A DNA stretch of 12,511 nucleotides. Source: Bacillota bacterium. Its GTDB lineage: Bacteria; Bacillota; Clostridia; Christensenellales; Aristaeellaceae. The stretch lies in contig JAEXCG010000165.1 in NCBI GenBank assembly GCA_023402355.1, forward strand, positions 1 through 12,511, given 5' to 3'. Shown one piece after another: positions 1 through 6,180 of this stretch; within the stretch, counting starts at the first letter, position 1, and the number at the start of each line of letters is the position of its first letter. The notes under the pieces were generated by a model. The model searched no databases. It was not told the origin of the DNA and saw only the letters and a program-made list of their open reading frames with translations. A program made the translations under genes and the position numbers.

Positions 1-671
1 AGGCTCGCCTCTTCAAAGCGCTTCTCCTCGTCGTGCGTGCGGCCGAAGGCGCGGATGACGCGCATGCCGCTGAGCACCTCGCGCAGCACCAGGTTGATGC
101 GGTCGATCTTCTTTTGCATCGACATGAAGTACGGCAGGCCCTTCAGAATCGCGAGCACGATCAGACCCGCGATCAGCGGCAGCGCCGCGACGATGACCCA
201 CGAGAGCGCCACGTCCTGCGAGAGCGCCATGACCACGCCGCCCAGGCACATCAGCGGGGCCATGACCATCATGCGCATGAACATCATGACGACGTTCTGC
301 ACCTGCTGCACGTCGTTGGTCGTGCGCGTGATGAGCGAGGGCGCGCCGAAGCGGTTCATGTCCTCCTGCGAGAAGGACTCGACCTTGTGGAAGATCGCCC
401 CGCGCAGCTCCTTGCCAAAGCCCATGGCCGCGCGCGAAGAAAAGTAGCCCGCCGTGACGGTCGCCGCGGCCGAAAGCAGCACGAAGAGCAGCATGATGCC
501 GCCCTGCCGCAGCACGAACGCGACGCTGGGCTCCGGACGGATGATTTCATTGGTGATCTTTGCGTTGACCGAGGGCAGCAGCAGCTCCACCAGGCACTGC
601 ACCACGACCAGCCCGATCGCGCAAAGGGCCCATTTCAGGTAAGGGCGCAAATAATGAAGCAGTCGTTTCAT
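1..671 (-). CDS. ABC exporter, transmembrane half (C-terminal part outside the window)
   Basis: This is the N-terminal 223 residues of an ABC-type exporter subunit, of the kind that fuses a six-helix membrane domain to an ATPase. The gene runs off the left edge, so the ATPase domain is not visible. Hydrophobic stretches lie near residues 14-33, 58-76, 128-150 and 157-177. The segment around residues 108-128 (FGAPSLITRTTNDVQQVQN) and the later VLREVLSGMRVIRAFGR (196-211) are the intracellular-loop motifs typical of multidrug and lipid exporters. The start is ATG at 671, preceded by AGGAGGAATC (681-690). It overlaps the stop of the marR-type gene by 4 bp (ATGA), so the two are co-transcribed and translationally coupled. 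By context it probably exports a drug or toxic metabolite sensed by that regulator, and such genes are often the first of a heterodimeric pair. The substrate is unknown. The family call is sure; the role is inference. Confidence 0.92.
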   Translation of the reverse strand, partial: MKRLLHYLRPYLKWALCAIGLVVVQCLVELLLPSVNAKITNEIIRPEPSVAFVLRQGGIMLLFVLLSAAATVTAGYFSSRAAMGFGKELRGAIFHKVESFSQEDMNRFGAPSLITRTTNDVQQVQNVVMMFMRMMVMAPLMCLGGVVMALSQDVALSWVIVAALPLIAGLIVLAILKGLPYFMSMQKKIDRINLVLREVLSGMRVIRAFGRTHDEEKRFEEAS

Positions 672-1123
672 AAGCTCGATGATTCCTCCTTAGGCAATTT
701 TTCCGCGATGGCGGCGCTGAGCCGCTCCAGCATGTCGGTCAGCTGACAGCGCTCCTCCGGCGTCAGCGTCCCGAAGATGTCCTTTCCCATCTGTTCGATC
801 GTCTCTTTCAGCCGCGCGACCACCTCGCGCCCCTCCTGCGTCAGCCGCAGGCGCGTCACGCGCTGGTCGTGCTCGTCCGTGTGGCGCTGCACGAGGCCCT
901 TGCCCGCCATCCGGCGAAGCATGACCGTCAGCGTCGCCGGTTTGACGGACATCGCCTCCGCAAGTTCCCGCTGGCTGATGTCCTCCCTGTGCATGAGCGC
1001 CATCAGCATCTGCGGCTGGCCCGGGTACAGGCCGAGCGCCTCAAGCTGCGCGTAGGATATCAGAAAGCAATGCCTGTTAAATCGCATCATTGACTGAAGC
1101 AGCGTGTGATATTCGCTCTCCAT
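668..1123 (-). CDS. MarR-family transcriptional regulator
   Basis: This is a 151-residue winged helix-turn-helix repressor of the usual MarR length. The DNA-binding part spans about residues 48-95: ISQRELAEAMSVKPATL carries the helix-turn-helix, followed by LRRMAGKGLVQR, and the wing has the DEHDQRVTRLRLT pattern (DxRxxxxxLT) that marks MarR proteins. Flanking N- and C-terminal helices would form the dimer interface. An ATG at 1150 is possible, but GGGGAGGAAG sits just ahead of the ATG at 1123, so the shorter form is preferred. The gene is followed, with a 4-bp overlap, by an ABC exporter, the classic layout in which the repressor controls its own operon and is released by a ligand. A promoter with 17-bp spacing lies at 1186-1214, and a palindrome at 1168-1177 is a candidate operator. 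The ligand is unknown. Confidence 0.93.
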   Translation of the reverse strand: MESEYHTLLQSMMRFNRHCFLISYAQLEALGLYPGQPQMLMALMHREDISQRELAEAMSVKPATLTVMLRRMAGKGLVQRHTDEHDQRVTRLRLTQEGREVVARLKETIEQMGKDIFGTLTPEERCQLTDMLERLSAAIAEKLPKEESSSL

Positions 1124-1167
1124 GTTGTCTTCCTCCCCGGTTACCCGCATAACGATTAGCCGTCAAA

Positions 1168-1177
1168 CTTTTAAAAG
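1168..1177. promoter_or_regulatory. Candidate operator palindrome for the MarR-type repressor
   Basis: CTTTTAAAAG is a perfect 10-bp palindrome, placed at about +2 to +11 of the transcript predicted from the promoter at 1186-1214. A repressor bound here would block initiation, which fits MarR autoregulation. The match is short and AT-rich, so chance is possible. Confidence 0.4.
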
Positions 1178-1185
1178 CGGGCACC

Positions 1186-1214
1186 ATTGTAGCATAAGCA
1201 GGAAAACAAGTCAA
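1186..1214 (-). promoter_or_regulatory. Sigma-A promoter of the marR-ABC exporter operon
   Basis: On the minus strand the -35 box TTGACT (1209-1214) and the -10 box TACAAT (1186-1191) are separated by exactly 17 bp, close to the sigma-A consensus. Transcription would start near 1179, about 55 nt ahead of the preferred ATG at 1123. Confidence 0.85.
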
Positions 1215-1277
1215 GCAAGGCGAACCTATATCCGATCTTCAACATCATACCGGTCAGTGAACCAAAGGAGACTGCGC

Positions 1278-2153
1278 ATGCCCGCATCCTATCTGCACCA
1301 GGCCGTCGCCCGCGCCGCGGCCGGCGGCAGCCCCGCCGCACTCGCCGGGGCCGAGGGGCCCGATCCCCTCTTCTACTGCTTTCATCACGCCAAGGGCGCG
1401 CCCCTGCCCTTCGCGCTGGGCAGCCGCCTGCACAAGTCGCGCACGGGCGCATTTCTTGTTTCCCTGCTGCGCGGCGCGAAGACGCCCGCCCAGCGGGACT
1501 ACGCGCTGGGCTTTCTGACGCACTACGCGACGGACACCACGTTTCACCCCTTCGTCTACGCGCATTCCAGCGCGCCGGACGGCAAGTATTCCACGAACCT
1601 GCACTGCACGCTCGAGCACGCGCTGGACGCCTGGCTTTACCGCGAGGAGGGCCACGCGGCCGGCACGCCCCGCCATATGGCGGGCGTCGCGGCGCTGAGC
1701 GCCGCCGAATGCGCGCAAATCGCGGAGCTGCTGTGCAAGGCGGTGGTCGAGACCTATCCCGACGTGCGCGTTCAGCCCGCCTTTTTCCTGCGCGCGCTCA
1801 AAGACAGCGCGTCGCTCGCGCGCATCCTCCACAGCCCGGGGGGCACCAAGTACGCCGTCTTCGGCGCGCTGGCGCGACCCTTTGGCCTGAAAAAGACGGT
1901 GCATGCGCACATGGTCCCCACGCGCCTGCCGGAGGGGGATTTTCTGAATCTCGCGCAGGGCGCCTGGGAGAGCCCGTTTGAACCCGGGGAGCGGAGGGAC
2001 AGCGTCCCGGATCTGCTGGCCTCCGCCAAGGCGCGGGCGAAAGCGTTCGTCTCCGCCGGTCGGGCGTATCTCGCCGGTGAAATGGCGGAATCGGAACTGT
2101 CGGGCATTCTCGGTTCCATGAGCTACGATTCAGGTCTTCCCTGCCGCGAGTAA
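1278..2153 (+). CDS. Zinc-dependent phospholipase C-like protein
   Basis: This is a 291-residue protein resembling the zinc-dependent phospholipase C family. Visible family-like motifs are the N-terminal MPASYLH (His7), GPD at 27-29, ALGSRLHKSRT (46-56), GFLTHYATDTTFHPFV (78-93) and HCTLEHALDAWL (109-120). The conserved His and Asp residues in these segments would form the metal site, as in the alpha-helical phospholipase C fold. There is no signal peptide, so it is predicted to be cytoplasmic, unlike the secreted toxins; the true substrate is unknown. The start is ATG at 1278 with AAAGGAG (1264-1270) ahead of it; reading frame upstream lacks a ribosome site. It ends 23 bp before the HD-domain gene, so the two form a probable operon. 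The family call is fairly sure; a phospholipase activity is inference from the family name. Confidence 0.85.
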   Translation: MPASYLHQAVARAAAGGSPAALAGAEGPDPLFYCFHHAKGAPLPFALGSRLHKSRTGAFLVSLLRGAKTPAQRDYALGFLTHYATDTTFHPFVYAHSSAPDGKYSTNLHCTLEHALDAWLYREEGHAAGTPRHMAGVAALSAAECAQIAELLCKAVVETYPDVRVQPAFFLRALKDSASLARILHSPGGTKYAVFGALARPFGLKKTVHAHMVPTRLPEGDFLNLAQGAWESPFEPGERRDSVPDLLASAKARAKAFVSAGRAYLAGEMAESELSGILGSMSYDSGLPCRE

Positions 2154-2176
2154 CAAAAGACGAGGAGGTCTTCAGC

Positions 2177-2620
2177 ATGATCTACACCCCGCTGACGCGC
2201 AAGGCCCTGCGCATCGCCTACGCCGCCCATCACGGGCAGGTCGAGTGGGACGGCGTTCCCTACATCTTTCATCCTCTGCACCTCGCGGAGCAGATGAAGG
2301 ACGAAACTACCACCGCCGCCGCGCTGCTGCACGACGTGGTCGAAGACACGAATCTCACGCTCGGCGACCTGCGCGCGGAGGGAATCCCCGAATGCGTCCT
2401 GGAGGCGGTATCCCTGCTCACGCACGACAGGGCCGTCCCCTACGCGGATTACGTGGCGAGGCTGGCAAAAAACCCCGTCGCGCGCGCCGTCAAGCTGGCC
2501 GACCTTTGCCACAACATGGACGTCACGCGGCTGGAGCGCGTCGGTTCGCGGGAGGCCGAGCGGCTGGAGCGCTACCGCGCGGCGCGCGTATTTCTGGAAA
2601 GCTTTGACCCGGGCCGCTGA
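2177..2620 (+). CDS. Single-domain HD protein, SpoT/MESH1-like ppGpp hydrolase type
   Basis: This 147-residue protein corresponds to the HD hydrolase domain of RelA/SpoT enzymes without the synthetase, TGS or ACT parts. Metal-binding and catalytic motifs are in order: HHGQ (18-21), YIFHPL with His32, LLHDVVEDT (51-58) with the HD pair His52-Asp53 and Glu56-Asp57, and VKLADLCHNMD (105-115) with Asp109 and Asn113. These match stand-alone small alarmone hydrolases, which remove pyrophosphate from ppGpp using manganese. The usual KLADRLHNM is KLADLCHNM here, so the Arg of that motif is missing and activity may differ. GAGGAGG lies just ahead of ATG 2177. It follows the phospholipase-like gene by 23 bp. 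No terminator is seen between it and the folT promoter. Function as an alarmone hydrolase is inference; another nucleotide substrate is possible. Confidence 0.87.
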   Translation: MIYTPLTRKALRIAYAAHHGQVEWDGVPYIFHPLHLAEQMKDETTTAAALLHDVVEDTNLTLGDLRAEGIPECVLEAVSLLTHDRAVPYADYVARLAKNPVARAVKLADLCHNMDVTRLERVGSREAERLERYRAARVFLESFDPGR

Positions 2621-2626
2621 TTTCTA

Positions 2627-2655
2627 TTGCAATTCTTCCCCGCTGCCCTTATAAT
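2627..2655 (+). promoter_or_regulatory. Sigma-A promoter of the folT transcription unit
   Basis: TTGCAA (2627-2632) and a perfect TATAAT (2650-2655) are 17 bp apart. Transcription would start near 2662, just ahead of the THF aptamer. The -35 box begins 7 bp after the stop codon of the HD-domain gene. Confidence 0.88.
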
Positions 2656-2682
2656 GAGGCTGTCTCCTGTGATTCGTCAGAT

Positions 2683-2797
2683 GGCAGGGATCGCCAAGGC
2701 GATGACGGTTCAGGCGCGTCAAGTGCTCATGTACGGGAATACCATGGGACGAAGAAGCCTTTAAGGCTTCGCGGTGGCTGAGCCGACCCCGACTGCC
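2683..2797 (+). ncRNA. Tetrahydrofolate (THF) riboswitch aptamer
   Basis: The leader of folT folds as a class I THF riboswitch. P1 pairs GGCAG (2683-2687) with CTGCC (2793-2797). P2 pairs GGTTCAG (2707-2713) with CTGAGCC (2778-2784). The conserved GCGTCAAGTG (2716-2725) follows, then P3, CTCATG (2726-2731) with CATGGG (2743-2748), whose loop holds CGGGA. Next come the conserved ACGAAG (2749-2754) and a 6-bp P4 hairpin (2754-2770), closing with CGCGGTG (2770-2776). The loop CGGG (2734-2737) can pair with CCCG (2788-2791), giving the long-range pseudoknot of this class. The junction between P1 and P2 carries an unusual extra hairpin (2690-2703). Known members bind reduced folates and switch off folate transport or synthesis genes, which fits the downstream gene. 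The identification rests on recalled consensus and pairing, not on a covariance search. Confidence 0.82.
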
Positions 2798-2809
2798 CTT
2801 CTGTTTCGG

Positions 2810-2857
2810 GCACCTCTGCGAATCCGTTCCTTTCCGATTTGCGGGAGGTGCTTTTTT
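2810..2857 (+). terminator. Riboswitch-controlled terminator that also hides the folT ribosome site
   Basis: GCACCTC (2810-2816) pairs perfectly with GAGGTGC (2845-2851), extended by GCGAATC (2818-2824) with GATTTGC (2836-2842), and is followed by six T residues (2852-2857). An alternative antiterminator pairs TGCCC (2794-2798) with GGGCA (2808-2812). It competes both with aptamer P1 and with the foot of this terminator, so ligand binding should favour termination. The 3' arm also contains GGGAGG (2843-2848), the likely Shine-Dalgarno of folT, so the same hairpin can block translation. Confidence 0.85.
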
Positions 2858-2858
2858 C

Positions 2859-3410
2859 ATGCAGCATATTTCTGTCGGTTCATCCTTCTCCGCGTCCGCC
2901 TCGTCGCTCAGGCGGTCGCACACGCTCGCGCTCACGGGCGTCCTCATCGGCATGCAGTTGGCCCTTTCCTCCGTAGCGGTCTACGTCACGGCGGACATGC
3001 GCATCACGTTCGGGTTTCTCACCATCGCGGCGACGGCCACGCTGTTCGGCCCCGTCGTCGCGGGCGTGCATGGCGCGCTGGCCGACATCCTGGCCTGCTT
3101 CCTCTTCCCCGCGGGCGCTTACTTCCCCGGCTACACGCTCAGCGCTCTGCTGGTCGGCCTGCTCTACGGGCTGTTCTTCTACCGGCGAGAGGTGCGCCTG
3201 TGGCACGTGCTCGTGGCGCAGCTCGCCGTCGACCTGCTCTGCCACGTGCTGCTCAACACGCTTTGGCGCTCGATGACCGGCGGCAGCGCGATGATGGCGC
3301 TGCTGCCCGTGCGGCTGCTCAAAAACGCGCTGTGCTACCCCGTCAACTGCGCGCTGCTCTACTTTCTGCACCGGCTGCTCCGACGCCTTCCCGCGTCGAT
3401 GAAGGGATGA
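2859..3410 (+). CDS. folT: Folate ECF transporter S component FolT
   Basis: This is a 183-residue integral membrane protein, the substrate-binding S component of an energy-coupling-factor importer for folate. About five to six hydrophobic segments are seen, near residues 22-45, 52-70, 72-90, 93-108, 115-135 and 145-175. Family marks are RITFGFLTIAATATLFGP (48-65), HGALADI (71-77), GAYFPGYTLSA (86-96) and the C-terminal LPVRLLKN (149-156), which match FolT proteins. The energising EcfT and ATPase subunits are not nearby, as expected for a group II system with a shared module. ATG 2859 follows GGGAGG by 10 nt; that site lies inside the controlled terminator hairpin. The THF riboswitch directly upstream supports folate as substrate independently of the protein. 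A strong terminator follows at 3416-3457, so folT is a one-gene unit. Confidence 0.93.
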   Translation: MQHISVGSSFSASASSLRRSHTLALTGVLIGMQLALSSVAVYVTADMRITFGFLTIAATATLFGPVVAGVHGALADILACFLFPAGAYFPGYTLSALLVGLLYGLFFYRREVRLWHVLVAQLAVDLLCHVLLNTLWRSMTGGSAMMALLPVRLLKNALCYPVNCALLYFLHRLLRRLPASMKG

Positions 3411-3415
3411 TAAAG

Positions 3416-3457
3416 CGGCACGCCCTCCGTGGAAACAGACGGAGAGCGTGCCGTTTT
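3416..3457 (+). terminator. Terminator of folT
   Basis: CGGCACGC (3416-3423) pairs with GCGTGCCG (3446-3453), with a further inner stem CTCCGT (3425-3430) with ACGGAG (3439-3444), followed by TTTT. It begins 6 bp after the folT stop. Confidence 0.9.
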
Positions 3458-3480
3458 ATATGCCTTCTGCCCCTCAATGT

Positions 3481-3511
3481 AAAACCCCGCCGAAGCGCAT
3501 GCTCCGGCGGG
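3481..3511 (-). terminator. Terminator of the SH3-repeat protein gene
   Basis: CCCGCCG (3486-3492) pairs with CGGCGGG (3505-3511). Read on the minus strand it is followed by G and TTTT (3481-3484), and it lies 14 bp beyond the stop codon of the convergent SH3 gene. Together with the folT terminator it insulates the two units. Confidence 0.85.
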
Positions 3512-3524
3512 ATTTCATTTGCGC

Positions 3525-4448
3525 TTAGAAGCGCAGGAAGTAGGTGCTGATGTAACCGGTCTTGCCGTTGATCTCAACGAGCGTCCAGTCCGTACCCTTG
3601 TCGAGCACGGTCACCTTCGTGCCCACCTTATAGGTGGCCAGGACGGTGCTGCTCAGGCTCGGGCCCTTGCGGAAGTTGACGATGGAGTTCCCGTTCGGGT
3701 TGTACAGCGTCGCGCTCTTCGGCGAAGAGGTGATCTTCACGTACTTGGCCATCATGTAGCCGTGCTTGCCGTCCACCTTGACTTCGTGCCAGGTCGAACC
3801 CTTCTTGAGGATCTGAACCTTGGTGCCATTCTTATAAGAACCGAGCACCTTGCTGTCCTGGGAGGCCTTCTCACGCAGCATCAGGACCTGCGTGCTCTTG
3901 GGGTTGTTGACCACGCCGTTCGCGACGACGCTGGAGCTGCCGCCGGAAGAACCGCTGGAGGAACCGGTGCTCAGGTACTTCGCGGACATGTAGCCGACGT
4001 TGCCGCCGACCTGCACACGATACCAGGCAGAACCCTTCTGCAGCACCTCGACCTTGGTGCCCTTCGGATAAGAGGTAATGATATCCGCGCTTTCGCTCGG
4101 AGCGGTACGCAGGTTCAGGCCACGCGTGTTGGTCTTCACCGTCGCGGTGGCGATCACGCTGTCGTTGCCGCTGGACAGGTACTTGGCCATCATGTAGCCG
4201 GTCTTGCCGCCGACCTGAACCTTGTGCCAAGCGTCTCCGCGCTCGATGATGTCAACCCAGGTGCCGGTCGGGTACTGACCGAGCACCTTGGCGTCCGTGC
4301 TCGCCTCTTCGCGCAGATTCAGCGCGCCGCCCTTGACGATCGCCGTATCACCGGCCATCGCCAGCAGAGGGAATACACACAGGAAGCAGAGCATCAGGAA
4401 CATCGCGCATCTTTTGTACGACCCGGACTTGTAGGATTTCGTAATCAT
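3525..4448 (-). CDS. Secreted protein with four bacterial SH3 repeats
   Basis: This is a 307-residue exported protein. Residues 1-32 form a Sec signal peptide with a basic start (KSYKSGSYKR), a hydrophobic core and an AMA cleavage end; there is no lipobox. Four SH3b domains of about 60-68 residues follow, each with an NLR/FR-type strand, a GTKV-type turn and a closing GYMMAKY or GYISTYF. A Ser/Gly-rich linker sits between domains 2 and 3. No catalytic domain (amidase, NlpC/P60) is present, so it is a binding or scaffold protein. SH3b domains usually bind peptidoglycan peptides or other wall parts; that role here is inference. The chosen ATG at 4448 has AGAGGAGG just upstream; a longer frame to 4508 has no such site. 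No convincing promoter is seen in 4449-4586. The gene is a single unit between two terminators, and its repeats share near-identical DNA. Confidence 0.9.
   Translation of the reverse strand: MITKSYKSGSYKRCAMFLMLCFLCVFPLLAMAGDTAIVKGGALNLREEASTDAKVLGQYPTGTWVDIIERGDAWHKVQVGGKTGYMMAKYLSSGNDSVIATATVKTNTRGLNLRTAPSESADIITSYPKGTKVEVLQKGSAWYRVQVGGNVGYMSAKYLSTGSSSGSSGGSSSVVANGVVNNPKSTQVLMLREKASQDSKVLGSYKNGTKVQILKKGSTWHEVKVDGKHGYMMAKYVKITSSPKSATLYNPNGNSIVNFRKGPSLSSTVLATYKVGTKVTVLDKGTDWTLVEINGKTGYISTYFLRF
3741..3762. repeat. 22-bp exact repeat within SH3 domains, copy 1
   Basis: This segment is identical over 22 bp to 4179-4200. Both encode the GYMMAKY end of an SH3 domain (domain 3 here), a sign of fairly recent domain duplication or ongoing gene conversion. 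Confidence 0.75.
4179..4200. repeat. 22-bp exact repeat within SH3 domains, copy 2
   Basis: This is the second copy of the 22-bp identity with 3741-3762, encoding the GYMMAKY end of SH3 domain 1. The domain 2 counterpart near 3976-4000 is similar but diverged. Confidence 0.75.
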
Positions 4449-4586
4449 AGAGAAAACCTCCTCTTTATTTTCGGCAGGCACGGGGGTCGCTTCCGCACCG
4501 CCTTTCACACATCAAAACGGGCATTGACCGTCATTTATTCCACCGCAGGGGCTGGCAATGGATGGTAAACACCCCTACTTGCACGC

Positions 4587-4611
4587 AAAAAGGGCCTTTT
4601 CGGCCCTTTTT
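4587..4611 (-). terminator. Terminator of the GNAT-pseudouridine synthase operon
   Basis: AAAAAGGGCC (4587-4596) and GGCCCTTTTT (4602-4611) form a perfect 10-bp stem with a 5-nt loop, so it can work on both strands. It lies 6 bp past the stop codon of the pseudouridine synthase gene on the minus strand. Confidence 0.92.
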
Positions 4612-4617
4612 CCCATT

Positions 4618-5490
4618 TTATACCTCGGACAAACCCCATGAAGGCTCCGTTTCAATTTGAATGAGGCGGCCTGTGAGCGGATGAGGAAACGCCAGGCGCG
4701 AAGCGCAGAGCCGGTACGTTCCCGTTTTTTCTCCTCCGCCGTACAGCGAATCGCCCAGAAGCGGGTGGCCCAGCGCCGCCGCGTGCGCGCGAATCTGATG
4801 CGTTCGGCCCGTATGTAGAAGAAAGCGCACGAGACTGGCGTCCACGCCGTCTATAACGCCGTTTCGGACGGTTTCGTAGTCCGTCCACGCGTCCTTTCCC
4901 TCTATAGAAGAGACAAACCGCGCGGGGCCGAGGGCGGGGTCGTGGGCGATCGGCAGACGGATGGAGCCCGCCGGCGGATCCAATCGCCCCCGAACGACGC
5001 CGAGGTATTCCTTATGAAACCGGCCTTCCTCCATTTCCTTCATCAGCATCGCCTGCACGCACCCATGCTTGGCGAAGACCAGGATTCCCTCCGTCCCCGC
5101 GTCCAGACGGTGCACGGGATGCAAACAGACCGACGGTTCCCGCTCCCGCACGTATCCGAGCGCGAGGTTCAGCAGGGACACGCCGCCCCGGTGCGGGTGC
5201 GTCTCGATGCCCGCGGGCTTGTGCAGGGCCAGCAGCGCGTCGTCCTCGAAAAGTACGCGCACAGGTGATCCGAAAATGGGCTGCACGCCCGTCGTTTCAG
5301 GCGGCAGCTTCACGGAGACGAGGCCTCCGGCTTCGCCCCGCTGATTCAAGAAAACCGTCCGTCCGTCCAGGTCTGCTTTCCCTTTCAATCCGCTGGTCTG
5401 CGCGCAGGACAGGCCCATTCGCCCGCGCAGCACGGCGCGCAGCGTCAGTCCATCGTCCTCCGGCCGCAGCCGATAGCGCAGCGTCAGCAT
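4618..5490 (-). CDS. RluA-family RNA pseudouridine synthase
   Basis: This is a 290-residue enzyme that converts uridines to pseudouridine in rRNA or tRNA. The catalytic motif is HRLDAGTEGILVFAK (127-141) with the catalytic Asp130. The family motif is usually HRLDxxTSG, so Glu replaces Ser here. Other family marks are LHKPAGIETHPH (89-100), HKEYLGVV (159-166) and HTGRTHQIRAH (226-236), with GHPLLGDSLYG near 241-251. The first 60 or so residues resemble the small N-terminal region of RluD-like proteins, with a weak S4-like pattern. ATG 5490 is preferred because GGGAGG lies directly ahead; an ATG at 5520 has no such site. It follows the GNAT gene by 33 bp and shares its promoter. Which RNA and position are modified cannot be told from the sequence. 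Confidence 0.93.
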   Translation of the reverse strand: MLTLRYRLRPEDDGLTLRAVLRGRMGLSCAQTSGLKGKADLDGRTVFLNQRGEAGGLVSVKLPPETTGVQPIFGSPVRVLFEDDALLALHKPAGIETHPHRGGVSLLNLALGYVREREPSVCLHPVHRLDAGTEGILVFAKHGCVQAMLMKEMEEGRFHKEYLGVVRGRLDPPAGSIRLPIAHDPALGPARFVSSIEGKDAWTDYETVRNGVIDGVDASLVRFLLHTGRTHQIRAHAAALGHPLLGDSLYGGGEKTGTYRLCASRLAFPHPLTGRLIQIETEPSWGLSEV

Positions 5491-5523
5491 AGCGATACCT
5501 CCCGATCTTGCAGCGCCCAATAC

Positions 5524-6060
5524 TCACCGTTCGGAAAGGTCGATCCAGTACCTTTCGAGGTTCACCCGTTCCTTCGGTTCAAAAACGGTGGATTCGTAGA
5601 CGCCGCCGTTCGCCAGGATCGTCTTTCTGCTGCCGACGTTCGTGTCGATGCAGGTGATCAGCACCCGCTCAAGCCCGATAGCCCGGCAAAGCGGCAGGCA
5701 GTCGTGCAGCATGCTCGTCGCGTAGCCCTTCCGGCGCTCAGAGGGACGAATCGAATAGCCGATGTTTCCTCCAAACGTCCGCAGAAAGTCATTGAAATAG
5801 TGTCTGACCTGAATCATCCCGACGATTCTGCCGTCATCCTTCCGCACGTAGAGAAGCTGCGTCGATTGCACCCAATTGGAGGGAACGGTCTCCCTTCGCG
5901 TCAGGGCCTCGACCTGGCCGAGCCAGTCCGCCGGATTCTCCATGCGCCGCAGGGAACCGCAGCCATCCATCGAACTGCCGTCCTCTAAAAACTCCCGTCT
6001 GTACGACGCGATCTCCGCGGAAAAAGAAGCAGTAGGCTTTATGAAAACAAGCTGTTCCAT
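5524..6060 (-). CDS. GNAT-family N-acetyltransferase
   Basis: This is a 178-residue complete acetyltransferase. The acetyl-CoA site is seen in NIGYSIRPSERRKGYATSML (99-118), which carries the RxxGYA-type motif A. The preceding strand RIVGMIQVRHYFNDFL (78-93) and the closing strand with TCIDTNVGSRKTILANGG (136-153) are typical motif D and B regions of the fold. The N-terminal part, with DGCGSLRRMENPADWL (32-47), is characteristic of a common Bacillota subgroup of unknown substrate. AGGTGA lies just ahead of ATG 6060, and a consensus promoter at 6113-6141 drives it. It is the first gene of a two-gene unit with the pseudouridine synthase. The fold is sure; the acceptor substrate is unknown. Confidence 0.92.
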   Translation of the reverse strand: MEQLVFIKPTASFSAEIASYRREFLEDGSSMDGCGSLRRMENPADWLGQVEALTRRETVPSNWVQSTQLLYVRKDDGRIVGMIQVRHYFNDFLRTFGGNIGYSIRPSERRKGYATSMLHDCLPLCRAIGLERVLITCIDTNVGSRKTILANGGVYESTVFEPKERVNLERYWIDLSER

Positions 6061-6112
6061 TCTTCACCTCATAAATCCCGTTTTTCGTCTTTACGTCGCC
6101 CGCTAAAAGGAA

Positions 6113-6141
6113 ATTATATCACAGCCTATCTGAATTGACAA
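6113..6141 (-). promoter_or_regulatory. Sigma-A promoter of the GNAT-pseudouridine synthase operon
   Basis: On the minus strand TTGTCA (6136-6141) and a perfect TATAAT (6113-6118) are 17 bp apart. Transcription would start near 6106, about 45 nt before ATG 6060. This is one of the strongest promoters in the window by consensus match. Confidence 0.9.
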
Positions 6142-6180
6142 ACCCGCGTGCAGCCGAACGCAGCCTTCCTTGCAGACAGC

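Noticed and set aside
33..746. Plus-strand open frames at the left edge
   Set aside because: The minus strand holds an ABC exporter membrane domain with clear motifs from 671 to the edge; the plus-strand frames are its antisense shadows.
1192..1277. Promoter for the plus-strand phospholipase-like gene
   Set aside because: Several AT-rich hexamers exist (for example TATATC at 1227) but none has a matching -35 at 16-18 bp, so no call is made.
1254..1910. Minus-strand open frame opposite the phospholipase-like gene
   Set aside because: It has no motif and no ribosome site, and it would run across the start region of the supported plus-strand gene.
2661..2810. Cobalamin, TPP or fluoride riboswitch instead of THF
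   Set aside because: The B12 box, the TPP CTGAGA/ACCC pair in the right places and the fluoride CTGATG segment are missing. A partial GGCGATG look-alike at 2698-2704 is part of the extra hairpin. The THF motifs and the folT gene agree.
4449..4586. Promoter for the SH3-repeat gene
   Set aside because: TTGCCA and TTTACC are present on the minus strand but lack a -10 at proper spacing. A promoter must exist, but I cannot place it.
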